From NCBI GenBank assembly GCA_031308135.1, contig JAHLJT010008446.1, forward strand, positions 166,679,285-166,743,284: a stretch of DNA of 64,000 bases. The letters run 5' to 3'. The position numbers were made by a program, and so were the translations under genes. A model generated the notes under the pieces. That model was not told the origin of the DNA and did not search any database. It saw only the letters and a list, made by a program, of their open reading frames with translations. The stretch comes from Acheta domesticus (Eukaryota; Arthropoda; Insecta; Orthoptera; Gryllidae). Numbering within the stretch: the first letter of the stretch is position 1; every line of letters starts with the position of its first letter. Shown in pieces: positions 45,035 to 56,830 of the stretch.

Positions 45035-45265
45035 TCAAGCTCCTTGCAACGATTCAGTCAAATTTTTCTTTCTTTCACGGTTTAGTCCAGAAGGCCCATC
45101 GTTGGATTCACTCCATCGTTGCCTTGGTCGACCAGGACACCTTTTTCTAGCTGGTCGAGAATGAAAGGTCACTTTTGTGAGCGTATCATCTTCCATTCTT
45201 TGTACCTTTGTATACATGCGGAATGTTTCTCTCTTATTTCGTCTAATACGAAGCAAATGAGCCAT
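45035..45265 (-). pseudogene. LINE endonuclease-reverse-transcriptase C-terminal fragment
   Basis: The minus strand reads MAHLLRIRRNKRETFRMYTK and RMEDDTLTKVTFHSRPARKR, then CPGRPRQRWSE. The 'M....L.K......R...GRPR.RW' ending is typical of RTE/Jockey-type LINE C-termini in insects. No RT domain is attached. Confidence 0.6.
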
Positions 45266-45270
45266 TGAGA

Positions 45271-45478
45271 GGAAAAGTGGTGTAAGTCAAAAAACATACT
45301 CTCCGGAAAATGAGATGTAAACGAAATGCGCCGTAAAACTATGATGCTTGGAAATCAATGAGCTAAAGTGTAATGGAGGTGTTAAGGAGACATTCTTTAA
45401 ACTTACTACAGATATTTTGAACTGAAACATTGCTTATTTATTAAGTAATTAACTATTTTGTTCACTTACACCACTTTT
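45271..45478. repeat. inverted repeat pair (AAAAGTGGTGTAAGT)
   Basis: AAAAGTGGTGTAAGT at 45273-45287 is repeated inverted as ACTTACACCACTTTT at about 45463-45477. It lies close to the second DUF7869-like remnant and is similar in layout to the subterminal motifs at 26533-28217. Confidence 0.6.
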
Positions 45479-45764
45479 GCACACACTGTTTCTGAAACCT
45501 ATGACTTACATTCAAATAATTGATACGCATAATTTTTGTCTACGATAGTCATGTGACGGAAAAATAGTAAAACAAGTAAATTAATGCAAAACATAAAAGA
45601 ACAATGTACACAATGTGTTTCTACCCATGTTGATATTTTATACAATGTAAATAATAATTAGTGAATATCGCACAAATAAAATAGAAGTTTGTTTACTGTT
45701 ATTACAATTTTTACATTAAGCAACCAAGAATAAGCATTTTAGTGATGGGTAAGTCAGCAGTGCT
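45479..45764. other. AT-rich non-coding stretch
   Basis: Nothing recognised. Confidence 0.5.
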
Positions 45765-46560
45765 TACTTTGTTGACAAGTTAGATGGTCCGGCCGGCTCC
45801 TCCTCTTCTAGAAGTTCGTCCAATGGTTCCATATCTTCATCAACTAGGAATGTTTTAGTGAGTTGAAGTAATTGTAGTGCACTGGAGTTTATTGGAGTTA
45901 TTGCAGAAGTTCAGTCACGTCTTTTTTTGCTACAGTTACAGGCTACAGTGAGAATCTCCTCTAAGGAACCGCATCCTATATTTGCAGTCAATTTACTTTG
46001 GCTCCTGTATTATTCATCTCAATATTGCTTTTTCAAGCTGCAAAGTAGACTTAAAATCTGCTTGGGCCATTTCACATACTGTTCTTTCGAGCTGAACGGA
46101 TGGTATTATACCAGTAAGAGGGAACATAATTTTATTTCTGCCACCTTGCTGTTTCGAAAATCGGAGTCATTTTGCACAAATGAGTGCTATGAAAAGTCTG
46201 TGGTCAATAATGTTTAAATTAATGGCTTTGTCTGTCACGCTTTTCATCCAAGAGCGCAATTTTAAAGTAGCGATTTCAACCTGTGCACGTATCACTAAAT
46301 GTGATTAAATGTTTTTTCTGAGATGCTTCGTCTGTGATGGCTACAGATAAACAAGAAACTATTTCTTGGGAGGCCCTAGAAGCTGTTATTTTGTCCCAAC
46401 TATGACTTACATCACAATTGCATGCAGCAGTATGAGCGACATGTTGGCTACTTCTACATTGTGCTGGCCTCAAGCGAAAAAAATATTGAATTTTCACTCA
46501 CATCGTGTTTAGCCCGTGATGGAATGTTAAAGCCAACTCCCCGGCATCTAACTCAAATCT
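45765..46560 (-). pseudogene. second DUF7869-like multi-copy protein, broken
   Basis: On the minus strand the 5' piece (46276-46497) contains DEASQKKHLITFSDTCTG, equivalent to the 'SDGC..QNKN' block of the 26.9-27.6 kb gene, with QNR-like residues following in another frame. Downstream are EQYVKWPKQILSLLCSLKKQ-like and an acidic tail EDMEPLDELLEEEEPAGPSN before a stop near 45775. The overall order (SD..C block, a middle with aromatic residues, an acidic end) fits another subfamily of the DUF7869-type genes. Frames are heavily broken. Confidence 0.45.
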
Positions 46561-47890
46561 TCCAAAATTTAGCTTAGATCTACATCAGTTTTGCTCTCTA
46601 AGGCTCAAATGTTGATGTCTTTTCGGATGCTCTGCTTTTGAACTGGTCTAGGAGGCTACAATCTATTTCTGGTCTTAGAAATCTCTTTTCGAAAGCTTGA
46701 ATTGTCACATCCCGGGATTTTAGTTACTTAAAGAAGTTTCTGGTCACGATGACTCAAGCTTGAATGCTTGACCTGTGCCATCTAAGCAATCAGTGGATTC
46801 ACTTAAAATCTATAGTCTAAGGTAGGCATAAACTAGGACCACGGTCTAGGGATTCGTCCATCGAGTAGGAAAAATTAAAGAAATAGTCGAGTACTAGTTT
46901 AGGTAAGAATTTAGAAAGATAATTGCATAAGATACACTTTTTGGTTTTTAAATTGACACGACTATAGAATTTACTTTATCAATGAATGCAAAAAATGATG
47001 AACGTTATGCTAAAAGATCATACAAAACACACATGAAAGAAGCAATACAATAGGCACAAAAATATAAAATTCAACAACACACAGAAAAAACAAAGAGAAT
47101 TTCAAATGATAGCAGATTTCTGATTTACGTTCCGAAAATATGAATATGAACAGAAATATGAATCCTTACTTACATATCCACTCAGTTACTAATTTGGTTG
47201 AATCATTAGTATGAAATAGCTAGCTTTTGTACTTTCTTTAAAGATTTAGCAGAATCTTGAACTATAACAAAAGAATCAACTTTCTGTGTAGTGAAACAAA
47301 TTTAAACATTCATACGTTCATGAATGGACAATGAAATAATTGTGATAACTGTTCAGAATAGTTCGCGGGGTGAGGACCAGAGGGAGTGTACATTTTGCAG
47401 GAGAACGAGGAGTTTGGTGTTGTCTACAGCCCAATGTTTTAATTATTGATTTCCAGTATCTTTTATATTTAAGACAATCATGTATAGCAACAGAAGTAAA
47501 TAAAAACACTACACTAGTTGTGATAAAAACCATTTATATTTTTCATTCTTAAAATACTTTTCTTAAAATTGTATTTTAATAATGAAAAATATAAATCACA
47601 AATACTTTCGGTTACTTGGTAGGAGTAAGTTTCTCGTCGTCAGTACCAAAATACGCAATCAGAGGTGTAACGACAAAGTATGTACTGAACTGGCATTAGC
47701 ACGATTAACCTTTTCTTAAAATAATGTTCCGCGAGTCTAAATATACCGTGGTATATTTGTAGGTCTTCAGTTACTTGACAATGGATTATGATACATGAAA
47801 GTTAAGGGAAAATTAAGTTCAGTTTTACCTTCTGTAGCACTTCATTTTCTTCTTTCTGTTGTGGCCATAGCCTGCTTTGGTGGTATAGTA
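46561..47890. other. unassigned stretch
   Basis: No gene was recognised. About 46975-47110 keeps an open charged reading (NAKNDERYAKRSYKTHMKEA) reminiscent of the virus-like loci in composition, but it matches no family. The rest is AT-rich. Confidence 0.4.
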
Positions 47891-48270
47891 CAGTGATTGC
47901 CAACTGGACTTGCCAAGGAATTACGTCGGAGCACTGTTTCCCGTCCGAGATAAGTCAGTCGGAGAAGCGGCGCGAGCGAATGGGGGGGCAAGGAGGGACA
48001 GACGGCGGTCGCCGGTACCGAAAACAGTGGGTCTTTGCCGGTGTTGCAGGCAACATGGGATGGAAACCATCTACACCCTAACGGCTGAGACTTTTATATT
48101 TTCTTTCTGTTTGGGAAGAAAGGTATCCTTTTGTAGATATTGGAACAAGGGTGAAGTGTTCAGTGTGTTCGAAAGAACTGCAGTATATTAAAAAGACCAA
48201 CCTACTATTACATTACGTAGCTTTGCGACACACAGAAATCTGCAAGGTTAAAATAAATTCTGAGAAATGA
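47891..48270 (+). mobile_element. hAT-type remnant with BED-like zinc finger
   Basis: 47891 starts CAGTGATTGCCAACTGGAC, a CAG-type hAT end. 48121-48270 encodes a frame with GTRVKCSVCSKELQYIKKTN and LLLHYVALRHTEI, ending at a stop. The pair CxxC (48157-48168) followed by two His fits the BED/hAT zinc finger that opens many hAT transposases. The catalytic part is absent. Confidence 0.5.
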
Positions 48271-48654
48271 CATAGCTCGCAATCATAAAGGAATTTGCAG
48301 ATCGAAGTTTATGAAAAAGAAACTGAAAATCACGAGGATTTACATTTGTTGGGGATTTATGCGCAACGCGTCTTTTAAACCCTTTGGGCGTTAAGCGCAA
48401 TACGGAGTAATCCTCCTTTACTTTTAACGACAGCGCTCTCTGTATTCACATGGCGCATTGTATCCGTCACGCTCGTCGTTGTCAAGAGGACCGCTAGGTA
48501 GCAACTCCGCCTACACGCCTCGCGCCCCTGCGTCACTACCCAGCGGCCAGAATTGGGAAGGAATAAGGAAAGGAATAACGTCTAGGGCACATCACAAAGG
48601 TTGGACTAGCCCTTGTGAAGCGGCTGAACTCGTTTTGTCGGAATAAACTTCACA
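48271..48654. other. unassigned stretch
   Basis: Moderately GC-rich at 48440-48620; no gene was recognised. Confidence 0.4.
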
Positions 48655-48730
48655 TGAGAATCGACGGGATTCGAACCCGGACCTCATTGGTGAATAGCGA
48701 GCGACTTTGCTCTGAGCCACGAGACAATTC
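48655..48730 (-). repeat. tRNA-like module (SINE head)
   Basis: On the minus strand TCGTGGCTCAGAGCAAAG (A box) and GGGTTCGAATCCC (B box) are at tRNA spacing. A Rep-A end (ATTACATAACTTTCTCCTCT, about 48791) follows directly, suggesting a composite SINE. Confidence 0.6.
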
Positions 48731-48784
48731 TTTTACAGGTTTCGTTAATAACAGGTTTTCTGACCAAAATTCGCCCTTTTTGGA

Positions 48785-49010
48785 CTCACGATTACATAAC
48801 TTTCTCCTCTTACGAAGTAAGTGCGTGAGAATAAAAATGTACCGAAACGATTGCTGTCTATTATGACAGTTGTATTCACACACGGACAGACGTTCGCTTT
48901 TTCCATAAACCAATTTTTATGGAATTCTTCGACGCGAAGGACTCATAAATCGTGGATTCTGTCTATCTAGTGTTTTAGAGAAAGTAATTTACTACCTATT
49001 GAAATAAGAT
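48785..49010 (-). repeat. Rep-A end fragment
   Basis: CGATTACATAACTTTCTCCT with CTTACGAAGTAAGTGCGTGAG, the same terminus as at 40290-40326. Confidence 0.55.
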
Positions 49011-49359
49011 TCATCCCCTTTTTTCGTATAAGGGCTCCACAATGCGAATATATGTCAAAAAATCAACGCTTTTGTCACAGCATTAAGAACTTTAATTCTA
49101 CGTACTACATTACTCCGTATATGCGTACATATACGAGCAAGTAAAAATACTTATTAAAGGAAAATACAGGGAGGGAAGTAATATGTCTTGTGAACGAGCA
49201 GTTAATGTACGTACGTGCAAAATCCTTTCCGCAGTTTTATAATTTAAATGTAATACAATGGTTTCTTCTCGCGAAACAAGGGAATATTTAGAAGATTGTC
49301 GACACCAATATTTGGAATTGATTTTCATTGCCCATCACGGAATAAACCTACTGAAATGT

Positions 49360-49412
49360 TGCCGGATTTGAACGCGCGTTCTTTCATTTGAAAGTCTCGA
49401 ATCTAAACCATT
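49360..49412 (-). repeat. degenerate tRNA-like module
   Basis: The minus strand shows a B-box-like CGTTCAAATCCGG and a weak A-box side. It is only suggestive. Confidence 0.35.
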
Positions 49413-49998
49413 ATTTTAATACAACTCACAATACATTTTTGAGAACTGATGCATATATATCAGACGAATGTTACCTTAAAATTTATTGCACTTACGCGTT
49501 CGGCAACTTAAAAAAATACATAAAATATTGTTTTAAATAAATTGTATTATCTTCCCTCTCCTCCGCCCAAGATGAGTTCGGCAGACGTGATAATCTTGGG
49601 CTGAAACTCACTGAAGAATTACAGCTTTCTGTCAGAAAATCTGAGTTCCATTGCAGCAAGTAATCACTAGAATCTAAAAAACACATTCAAAGAAAGAAAA
49701 ACATCTGCCGTCAATATAGTTATTTTCTTTCTGTTCATCTCACTACGAATACAAACAATAGAAAAAACGGTTATTTTCTGGCATTATTGGTAATGGTTGC
49801 GTAATAAATTACATACTCTACTGACACACGTATTTTTCTAATAAAACTGTTAACATAACGATGGCCTTAAAACCCTTAAAGACTCTAAAATATATATTTA
49901 AAAACCAAAAGTTAAATAAAATTTCACTTCCACAATGATTTTAAAGCCATTGGCCACATACAAACATAAATGTTAAAAAAATAAAGAAACCCCGCGCA
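49413..49998. other. AT-rich non-coding stretch
   Basis: Nothing recognised. Confidence 0.5.
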
Positions 49999-50070
49999 CG
50001 GGCTAGGATTTGAACCCAAGATCATCGGCACGCCAAGTAGCCGCCGAAACCATTATGCTACGGTCCTGTT
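49999..50070 (-). repeat. tRNA-like module (SINE head)
   Basis: On the minus strand CGTAGCATAATGGTTTCGG (A box) and GGGTTCAAATCCTAG (B box). The acceptor stem does not pair. Confidence 0.55.
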
Positions 50071-50789
50071 TTTGAGGACGTCACTTACCCACTACTACTT
50101 TTAATATTATGCTCTTCTTTACAAGACAAAATTCTCTCAAAAAATCGCAAAAGATACTGAAATTTTGACACAAAATTCTAATTGAAATGTATTTAAAATT
50201 CAATATTTCAGGACAGAATGGATTAGGAAGTAAATCTCTAGATTGTGCATTGAAGGTGTTGGAAAACATTTAAAAATTGTCAGCATATAACTAAAAATTA
50301 TGTGAAAACTACTCTTATTTGAAGAAACGTGACCATGAGATGATTTGAAGATCTAATATTGAGGAAGAGATCTATTAAGAAAGAAATCTGTATAAATATC
50401 ATTCTGTAAATGCAGTGTAATCGTTAGACAACATTAACAGAAGTAACGTATAGACCAACCAGTCGCACTGCAACAGCATATACTTTCTCCCATTATTTCT
50501 AACGGCTCCGCTATATTGTACAACTACGTAATGAAACATTTTAATGTCTATATAAAGAACATATATAAACTTTAAAACATTTAATTCTTATAAGTTATAG
50601 GTGCCCGACTTTCCTTTTATAATTGAATATTACTTACGTGGGCCGACGGACTAAGTATTCAGCCAGTCCAGCACGGACTAAGTATTCACTGAAAATTCAT
50701 TCGGTTGCAAAAACAAAATGATTGATCTGCGGAGTCTTCCTATTAAAAAATCAGCTATCCCTTTTCTTTTTTGACCTTAAGAAGGAACT
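50071..50789. other. AT-rich non-coding stretch
   Basis: Nothing recognised. Confidence 0.5.
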
Positions 50790-52560
50790 TCTTTAGAACA
50801 GAAAGTTATGCAATCGTGCGCCAGAAAATGGCGAATTTTCGCCAGAAATTCTTTATTGGCAGGCTCTGGCTACGAAGAAGTGGATAAATACAGTTGCTAA
50901 ATATAGAAATAAAATTTCTCTAACACGTGGTGTAGCCAGAATCCGTGTTTTGTTGATTCTTGATACCGGAAAATCGATTAACAGCAAAACATCTGTCTGT
51001 GTCGTCTGTGGTTAACAGTAGCGCTTAAACCGTTCAGACCGATTTTCTTCAAAATTGATATTCCCCAATTGTTGTCGCTGATGTGCCGGCCTCTGGAATT
51101 TAAAACCGATATTTGAATTTTGAGGGGTACTTTACATAAAGTCCTTCGGACATTTTCAAAGTTTTAAAAAAACGGGAACCATTTTTTTATTAAATTATGT
51201 TGTGAAATAGTGCAAAGGTGATTAAGTGAATGGTGCAGGACTCATTTTCGTTAACATACCCGATTTTGTGAAATTGTCAAAAAAATTTCAAACTACAAAA
51301 TTGAAGATATATTTGCCTTTGACAAAGTCTGTTGTACAAAACTAGCCCATTAAAAAGTCATGTACATTTTTTTGGAAAAACAAGTAGTTTTTGCGTAATT
51401 TGCGCTTCAATTGTAATTTTTTTCTCAGAAACTGCTCCAAATTCTTTCTTTAAAATTTCTCCACTTATTATATCTAGTTGTAAGAAGACGCCGAAAAAAA
51501 TGCAAAATTTTGCAATTATCTAAAATTCAGAGTCAACCTTGAAAATAGGACCTATGCTGTGTATTTTACTCTATTCTCCACAAGTGTATTTACTCCATTC
51601 TCCAAAGTGTATTTTACTCTATTCTTGCAAGAAATTTAAAGAAACAATTTTGAGCCGTTTTTGAAAAATGTGTGAAAACGTCCGGGGGCTTAATCTAAAG
51701 TACTTCAAAATTTTGAAGAATGTGTTTCAAAATCGCAGCGCTTTGATCGGTTGCACCAGATCGCCAGATCCCGGATCTTGTGCGGAATACCCATTTGGAA
51801 TAAATCCTACATATGTTTTAGGCGGTTGTTGTACTCACCGACGGAGAGATAGACAGACGGACAGAGTGACAGACGGACGGACAGATGTTTTGAAAAAAAA
51901 ACACTTTTTCCGTATCAGGGGACCCCAAAACCTGAATTTCCGCTGAAATCTCGAAATCGATTTTCCGCAGCATTACATAACTTTCCCTATACAACTTTTG
52001 GAACGGATAGTGCTAATTGAACTGTTTAATATGACGTAAAGTATATTTTGAGGTATTTTTTGATTTTTTCAAAAATTACATAAATGTAATTTTTTTGAAA
52101 GATCTCTCACATCTTTAACATACACATTACCAGCAATTTGTAAACATTATATTTGTGAATGTAAGTGCTTCAAACGACTTCAAATGAAGTAGTTTGAAAA
52201 ACTCAAAACCTTCTGTGAAAAAGAGCTTCAAATTTCGCATTTTTAGTAGCGCTAAAAACGCCATTTTCCTTAAATCGGCATAACATTTTTAAAAGAAAAT
52301 TGCCATTTAGGACTAAGTTTTTGTGTTCTTTAATATTCTGAAATGAATATTTCCGTTTTACTATTAGGAAACCGAAAATTAATAAACTGTGAAAAAAATG
52401 TACTTTGGGCGGTGAAAGATGGCAGCTGGCAAGAGTACGTGGCAATTCCGAATAGCTACCTAAGACCCAAGGAAATAGAAAATTAATACGGGAAAGTCTG
52501 TGCCATTCTGTATCACCACTAGTTCTTTATGTTCATACTGTATGAAAGTTAATGTCTCTA
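50790..52560 (+). repeat. Rep-A dispersed non-coding repeat, long copy
   Basis: It begins AGAAAGTTATGCAATCGTGC (about 50799), passes TTCTTCAAAATTGATATTCC (about 51049) and a GACAGACGGAC-rich run (about 51850-51880). A second boundary is the ATTACATAACTTTCCC at about 51972. 52370-52545 matches 59725-59860 in inverted orientation, so this interval probably holds two abutting copies in opposite orientation. Confidence 0.6.
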
Positions 52561-53645
52561 AATCTACTAGTGGCGAAGCTGAAGAGTAATCTAGGAGCCT
52601 TTGAATACACAAATTATTTTTCAACAATATCTGTCGTTATGTGTGCAATTTTTTCAGCATTTTTTCACCGAATCGTTAAAGAAAATTAAATGTTTTGATT
52701 CCTTTTCCCCCGCTTACGCGCGAGGGAATGAGTAATGCACATAGCTGAGCGGGGAGCCTCCCAATGGTTAGACTCCGGCTGTTTCTGCTGCGCATGCTCA
52801 CAAGAGAACGCGCTATCTCCCTCTCTCTCGCACTCACTGGGCAAAGAGCTCGCAGATTACCCTTCAGTTTTCTCGCTGAAATCCACTGTTAACTAATACA
52901 AACTATTTACATAGAATCATTCCCGAATGCCTCGGATGGACATTCCTACTATTCCAGATCGCGTTAACTAAACGTTCTGTCTACTTAAATCACTACCACG
53001 ATCAAATTCTTTCCCATGTGCTCGTTACGACGGCTGAAAGTCTTCTCAAATTCTCGCGACTACGTCCAGGCATCTACCCGTGTGACCGCTACCAAAAACC
53101 TTTCGAGAAAATAACGGCTTCGATGAAACATGTCTCTGCGTTTTCGTTTGTCTTCTAAATTTTCCGTAAGTAATTTTACCATTGGCTACAACTTGTTTCC
53201 CGACAGTTGCTTATCGTGACCTGACGCCTACGCCGATACTAAAACCTGTCACCATTGATTATCCATCTTTCCGGTATGTCGCATATAACGCCAACAAACA
53301 TAAACATTCATATTTCATAACCGGCCATGTCCCAAATCGTTATTATGCTTATTTTGTATTAGGAATATCCAATGGGAAATACTCACTTTTTATTACGGCC
53401 TCGAACATCACTAAGTCCCAATATTTACATCGTAATATTTACTTCTAATTCTTCAGTGTTCAATATGGCTACCTTATGTCGTCTTTGTAAATATAACACG
53501 CTACCCCCGTATTTTGTGATTTTCGGGTACCAATGTTTCGAAATGAGCTATTATTTCATTCTATTTTAATCAACATTTCCCTTGGGATATCTGGATATAT
53601 CTCAATAACGAGCAAAAATATATTTAATCAACAAAAAATATTTTG
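52561..53645. other. unassigned stretch, partly GC-richer
   Basis: 52700-53100 is GC-richer with CTCTCTC tracts. ORFs at 53182-53448 and 53372-53569 match no family. Confidence 0.4.
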
Positions 53646-53713
53646 CCCGTCGAGACTCGAACACAGGTCTTCTCATTAACCTGCCGTCAGCCATACCACT
53701 ATGGCCCTGAAGC
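53646..53713 (-). repeat. tRNA-like module (SINE head)
   Basis: On the minus strand CATAGTGGTATGGCTGACG (A box) and GTGTTCGAGTCTCGA (B box). The stems do not pair properly. Confidence 0.5.
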
Positions 53714-54469
53714 ACCGTAAGTTTATATCTCAGGTCGACGCTTAAAAATAAAATCGTATGAACCCACTATTTCCAACACGCTGCTTTTGCAATTTTCGTT
53801 GCAACGTTTTGCAGCCACTACACTGAAAATAATAAACGCCAGTTCTTGACAAATGGTAGTCACTCTGAGCCGTTACTCTAAGAACAGTTTATTGTCATGT
53901 TAAGAAAATAATATTTTATTAATTATTTTCAATTATTAATTTATTACTTACTTATACTTTAATAACATTCTTATTAATTTTTTAAATATTTTCGAATTTG
54001 TCTAATTTGGAGGTTCCATAATAAAAATAATAATATATTATTGTAATAAATAATGAAGAGCTTGGTGGCAATATTTCACGAGATACGTTTCTGCTTTCTC
54101 TCTGAGCCGCATTCCTTAAATAATAACACTGCTCAACAAAAAAAAACACTTCTTTTCACTTGCCCAGGATTCTGCAACGAATTTACAGTAAATTGGATAT
54201 GCTGAATCCAGATATGTCATTAGTTTCATTGAATTGGCTCTAGTTTTTGTGCTACGAATGTTGTAATGAATGACAATGATCACAAAACTTACAGCATTTA
54301 ATGCTAAAATCTATCTTTAAACAAACACTGTTTTTTTTCATTTTAAACATAGAATATCGCGTTATTTTCAGGATACTTTAATTGAGCTTAGTTAAGGAGT
54401 TAGTTTGATTAATACATCTTCTTTTGTTAGAAAACATTGAGTTCTTCAGAAAGACGTTGTCTGAACGAC
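53714..54469. other. AT-rich non-coding stretch
   Basis: Nothing recognised. Confidence 0.5.
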
Positions 54470-55433
54470 TTTGATGTACTTTAGTACGTTTGTGGTGAAT
54501 TTGCACTACGAGAACAGAAAAGAAATATGAGAAACTTTATAGAAAAAATATATGACACATATTTTGGTATGAAACTGAGTGATGAAGATAAATCGTGGGA
54601 TTCCCATATGGTATGGAAAACTTGTGTGGAGTGTCTGCGTCAGTGGGAAATTGGAATATGAAGAGTTTAAAATTTGGTGTGCCAATGGTATGGCCAGAGC
54701 CCTAAAATCATCTTGAAGATTGTTATTTTTATTCCGCAAAAGTAAAAGGTTTCAATTATTAAAAGAAAAAGAACTGGGAGTACCCTGATTTGGAATAAGC
54801 AAGGCGACCTGTGCCACATGGACCTGATGTTGCTATACCAGTGTTCACCACACTCCCTGAAATTCCTGTGTCAGTGAAGATATACAGATTCTAGGGTGAA
54901 ATGCAGAAGTTAGAAGTAGCAGGGAATAATTGATGGAAGTGTTGTTACAAAAGAGCATTTCTAAGATGAGCTTGGTGGTTTAATACGTGACCTCAATTTT
55001 CCAAACCAAGCAGCTGAACTATTAGCATCCAGACCAAAAGAAAAATGTCTGACATCGGAAGTGTAAAAGACACTTTACTGGTTACTGTTACAGCTTTGTC
55101 ATTATTGCCAAGAACTTTTTGCGTAATCATAAAGCAGAAAATTATGAAGAACTGGGGCGAGAATTGCTTTTAAACTTTGAGAATTTGGTTGCAACTATGA
55201 CCATTAAGGTACACTATCCCCATAACCATCTAGACAAATTTCCAAAAAATCTTGGCAATATTTTTGAGGCACAAAGCGAACGGTTCCATCAAGAAATAAA
55301 GATAATGGAAGATAGATATCAGGGCAGATGGGATAGGCACATAATGGCAGACTACTACTGGAGCCTTCAACATGATTGTCCTGACTTGCCGCATAAATGG
55401 ATATCATACAAACAAAATTTTTCAAACAATTAA
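54470..55433 (+). pseudogene. family U, N- and C-terminal parts joined with middle deleted
   Basis: The 5' part reads YVCGEFALREQKRNMRNFIE, then TYFGMKLSDEDKSWDSHMVW and KTCVECLRQW (about 54495-54650), the zinc-like N-terminus. About 54968-55065 holds DELGGLIRDLNFPNQAAELL, the counterpart of SELNDLIRNLNL in the 42 kb copy. The open 3' part (55119-55433) reads MRNHKAENYEELGRELLLNF and AQSERFHQEIKIMEDRYQGR, then W..HIMADYYWSLQHDCPDL. In complete members several hundred residues separate these parts; here that middle is missing. Function is unknown. Confidence 0.72.
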
Positions 55434-56830
55434 TTGTGGTTCGTTTAGGGCTGTAAATATTAATATATTATTATTACGTATTTTAAGAGTTTCATTTTGT
55501 ATAAATAGGCATATCTGGTTACAGTTTGCTTAAGGTTTTTGCAATTAACGAATAGACTGTACTCAATAAAATAAAATTAAATTTTTTGGATGCGATTTCA
55601 TTATCTCAAAAACTAGAGCCAATCTACCAAAAGCAATCCAATATTTGGAATCTGTGCATCAAACATATCTTAAAATGTCTTTAAATTGTTTGGCAAGAAA
55701 ATGTATGTTGACCAGTAGAATTATTGTCACGTTGCTGCTAATAAATTGATAACACATTCATGACTTCCCTCCACATCTTCAGTATTGCAGTTTTGTTTCT
55801 TAAACATATTAGACCGTATTGCCTAAAGAGACGTTTCGTTTGCCCGCTCATGCCACTGCCCACCGCATCCCCCTCACCCTGCGCAGGGCGAAAACCCTGC
55901 GGCCGGTGAGCCGCGTACCTGCCCGCCGAAGCTATTGAATGGGAGAAACAAAGAAACACGAAAGTTGCTGCAGGACTTGACGCTTACCTCCTCCTCAGCT
56001 GCCTCGAAGTATCAGCCACGGCTGACTTGAAAGAAGACAAAGACACGCGGTTGCCAAATTGGCAAAACAAGATCACATGGTCGCAGTCACGGATTGCAAG
56101 ATAAACGAAAAATCCGGTATTACATTAAGGAGAAAATATCTTTAATATTGCGTGTGTAAAAAGACGCCCCAAAAAATTACACTTTTGCAAGTTTCGAAAA
56201 ATCAGGGATTTTAACGAACATGAAACCTTCACCATCTCATTTTGATTTATTTAGTAAAAAAAAGTGAAAACTGTATATGACGTATGGGGGAGAAGATTAT
56301 TTGCGCACGTTTTCTTAAGTTCCACAATCACTTCCCAACATTTTAACTATAAATACGATGGTTGAAAGACGAATAAAATATAAAAAAAATGTAATAAAAA
56401 ATTTTTAAAAAGCGCGAAATTAGCAACATTTGAAAAACTAGATTTTACTTTCCTGATTTATAAAACATACTTGCAACAATAAACGAAATGCAGATGCCAT
56501 TTTTCTGCATTGCTAAGAAAATAGTAACTCACCCTCAGCTCTACTTCTAGCACTAAAAGCAAAAGGAGTGCTCAACAAAACGTGTGCATAGTGAAGCTAC
56601 ATTTACGTCCAGAAGCAAAACAAGGGATCTCAGCATTTGCTCACTGGATCTGGGAAACTGGACAAAACTCTGATAGAGATAGGGGTCATTGACCCGGAAT
56701 CTAAAGTACATTACTTGTTACAGGCATATTCATTCTTTTTTAAATAATACAATACAAATGAAAACTAATTCACTACGTATCATTGTTCTGTTAAAATGTA
56801 CATTGTTTTTCCTTTTGATGATCAGTATAC
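55434..56830. other. unassigned stretch with a GC-rich hairpin
   Basis: 55850-55930 is a GC-rich patch containing a perfect stem GCAGGG-CGAAAA-CCCTGC (about 55882-55899). The rest is AT-rich, with no recognised gene. Confidence 0.45.

Noticed and set aside
45035..45164. Plus-strand ORF at 44946-45164 as a gene
   Set aside because: It overlaps the minus-strand LINE C-terminus, which has recognisable motifs.
47318..47552. Overlapping ORFs of 60-71 codons on both strands
   Set aside because: No family resemblance, no shared boundary and no supporting context.
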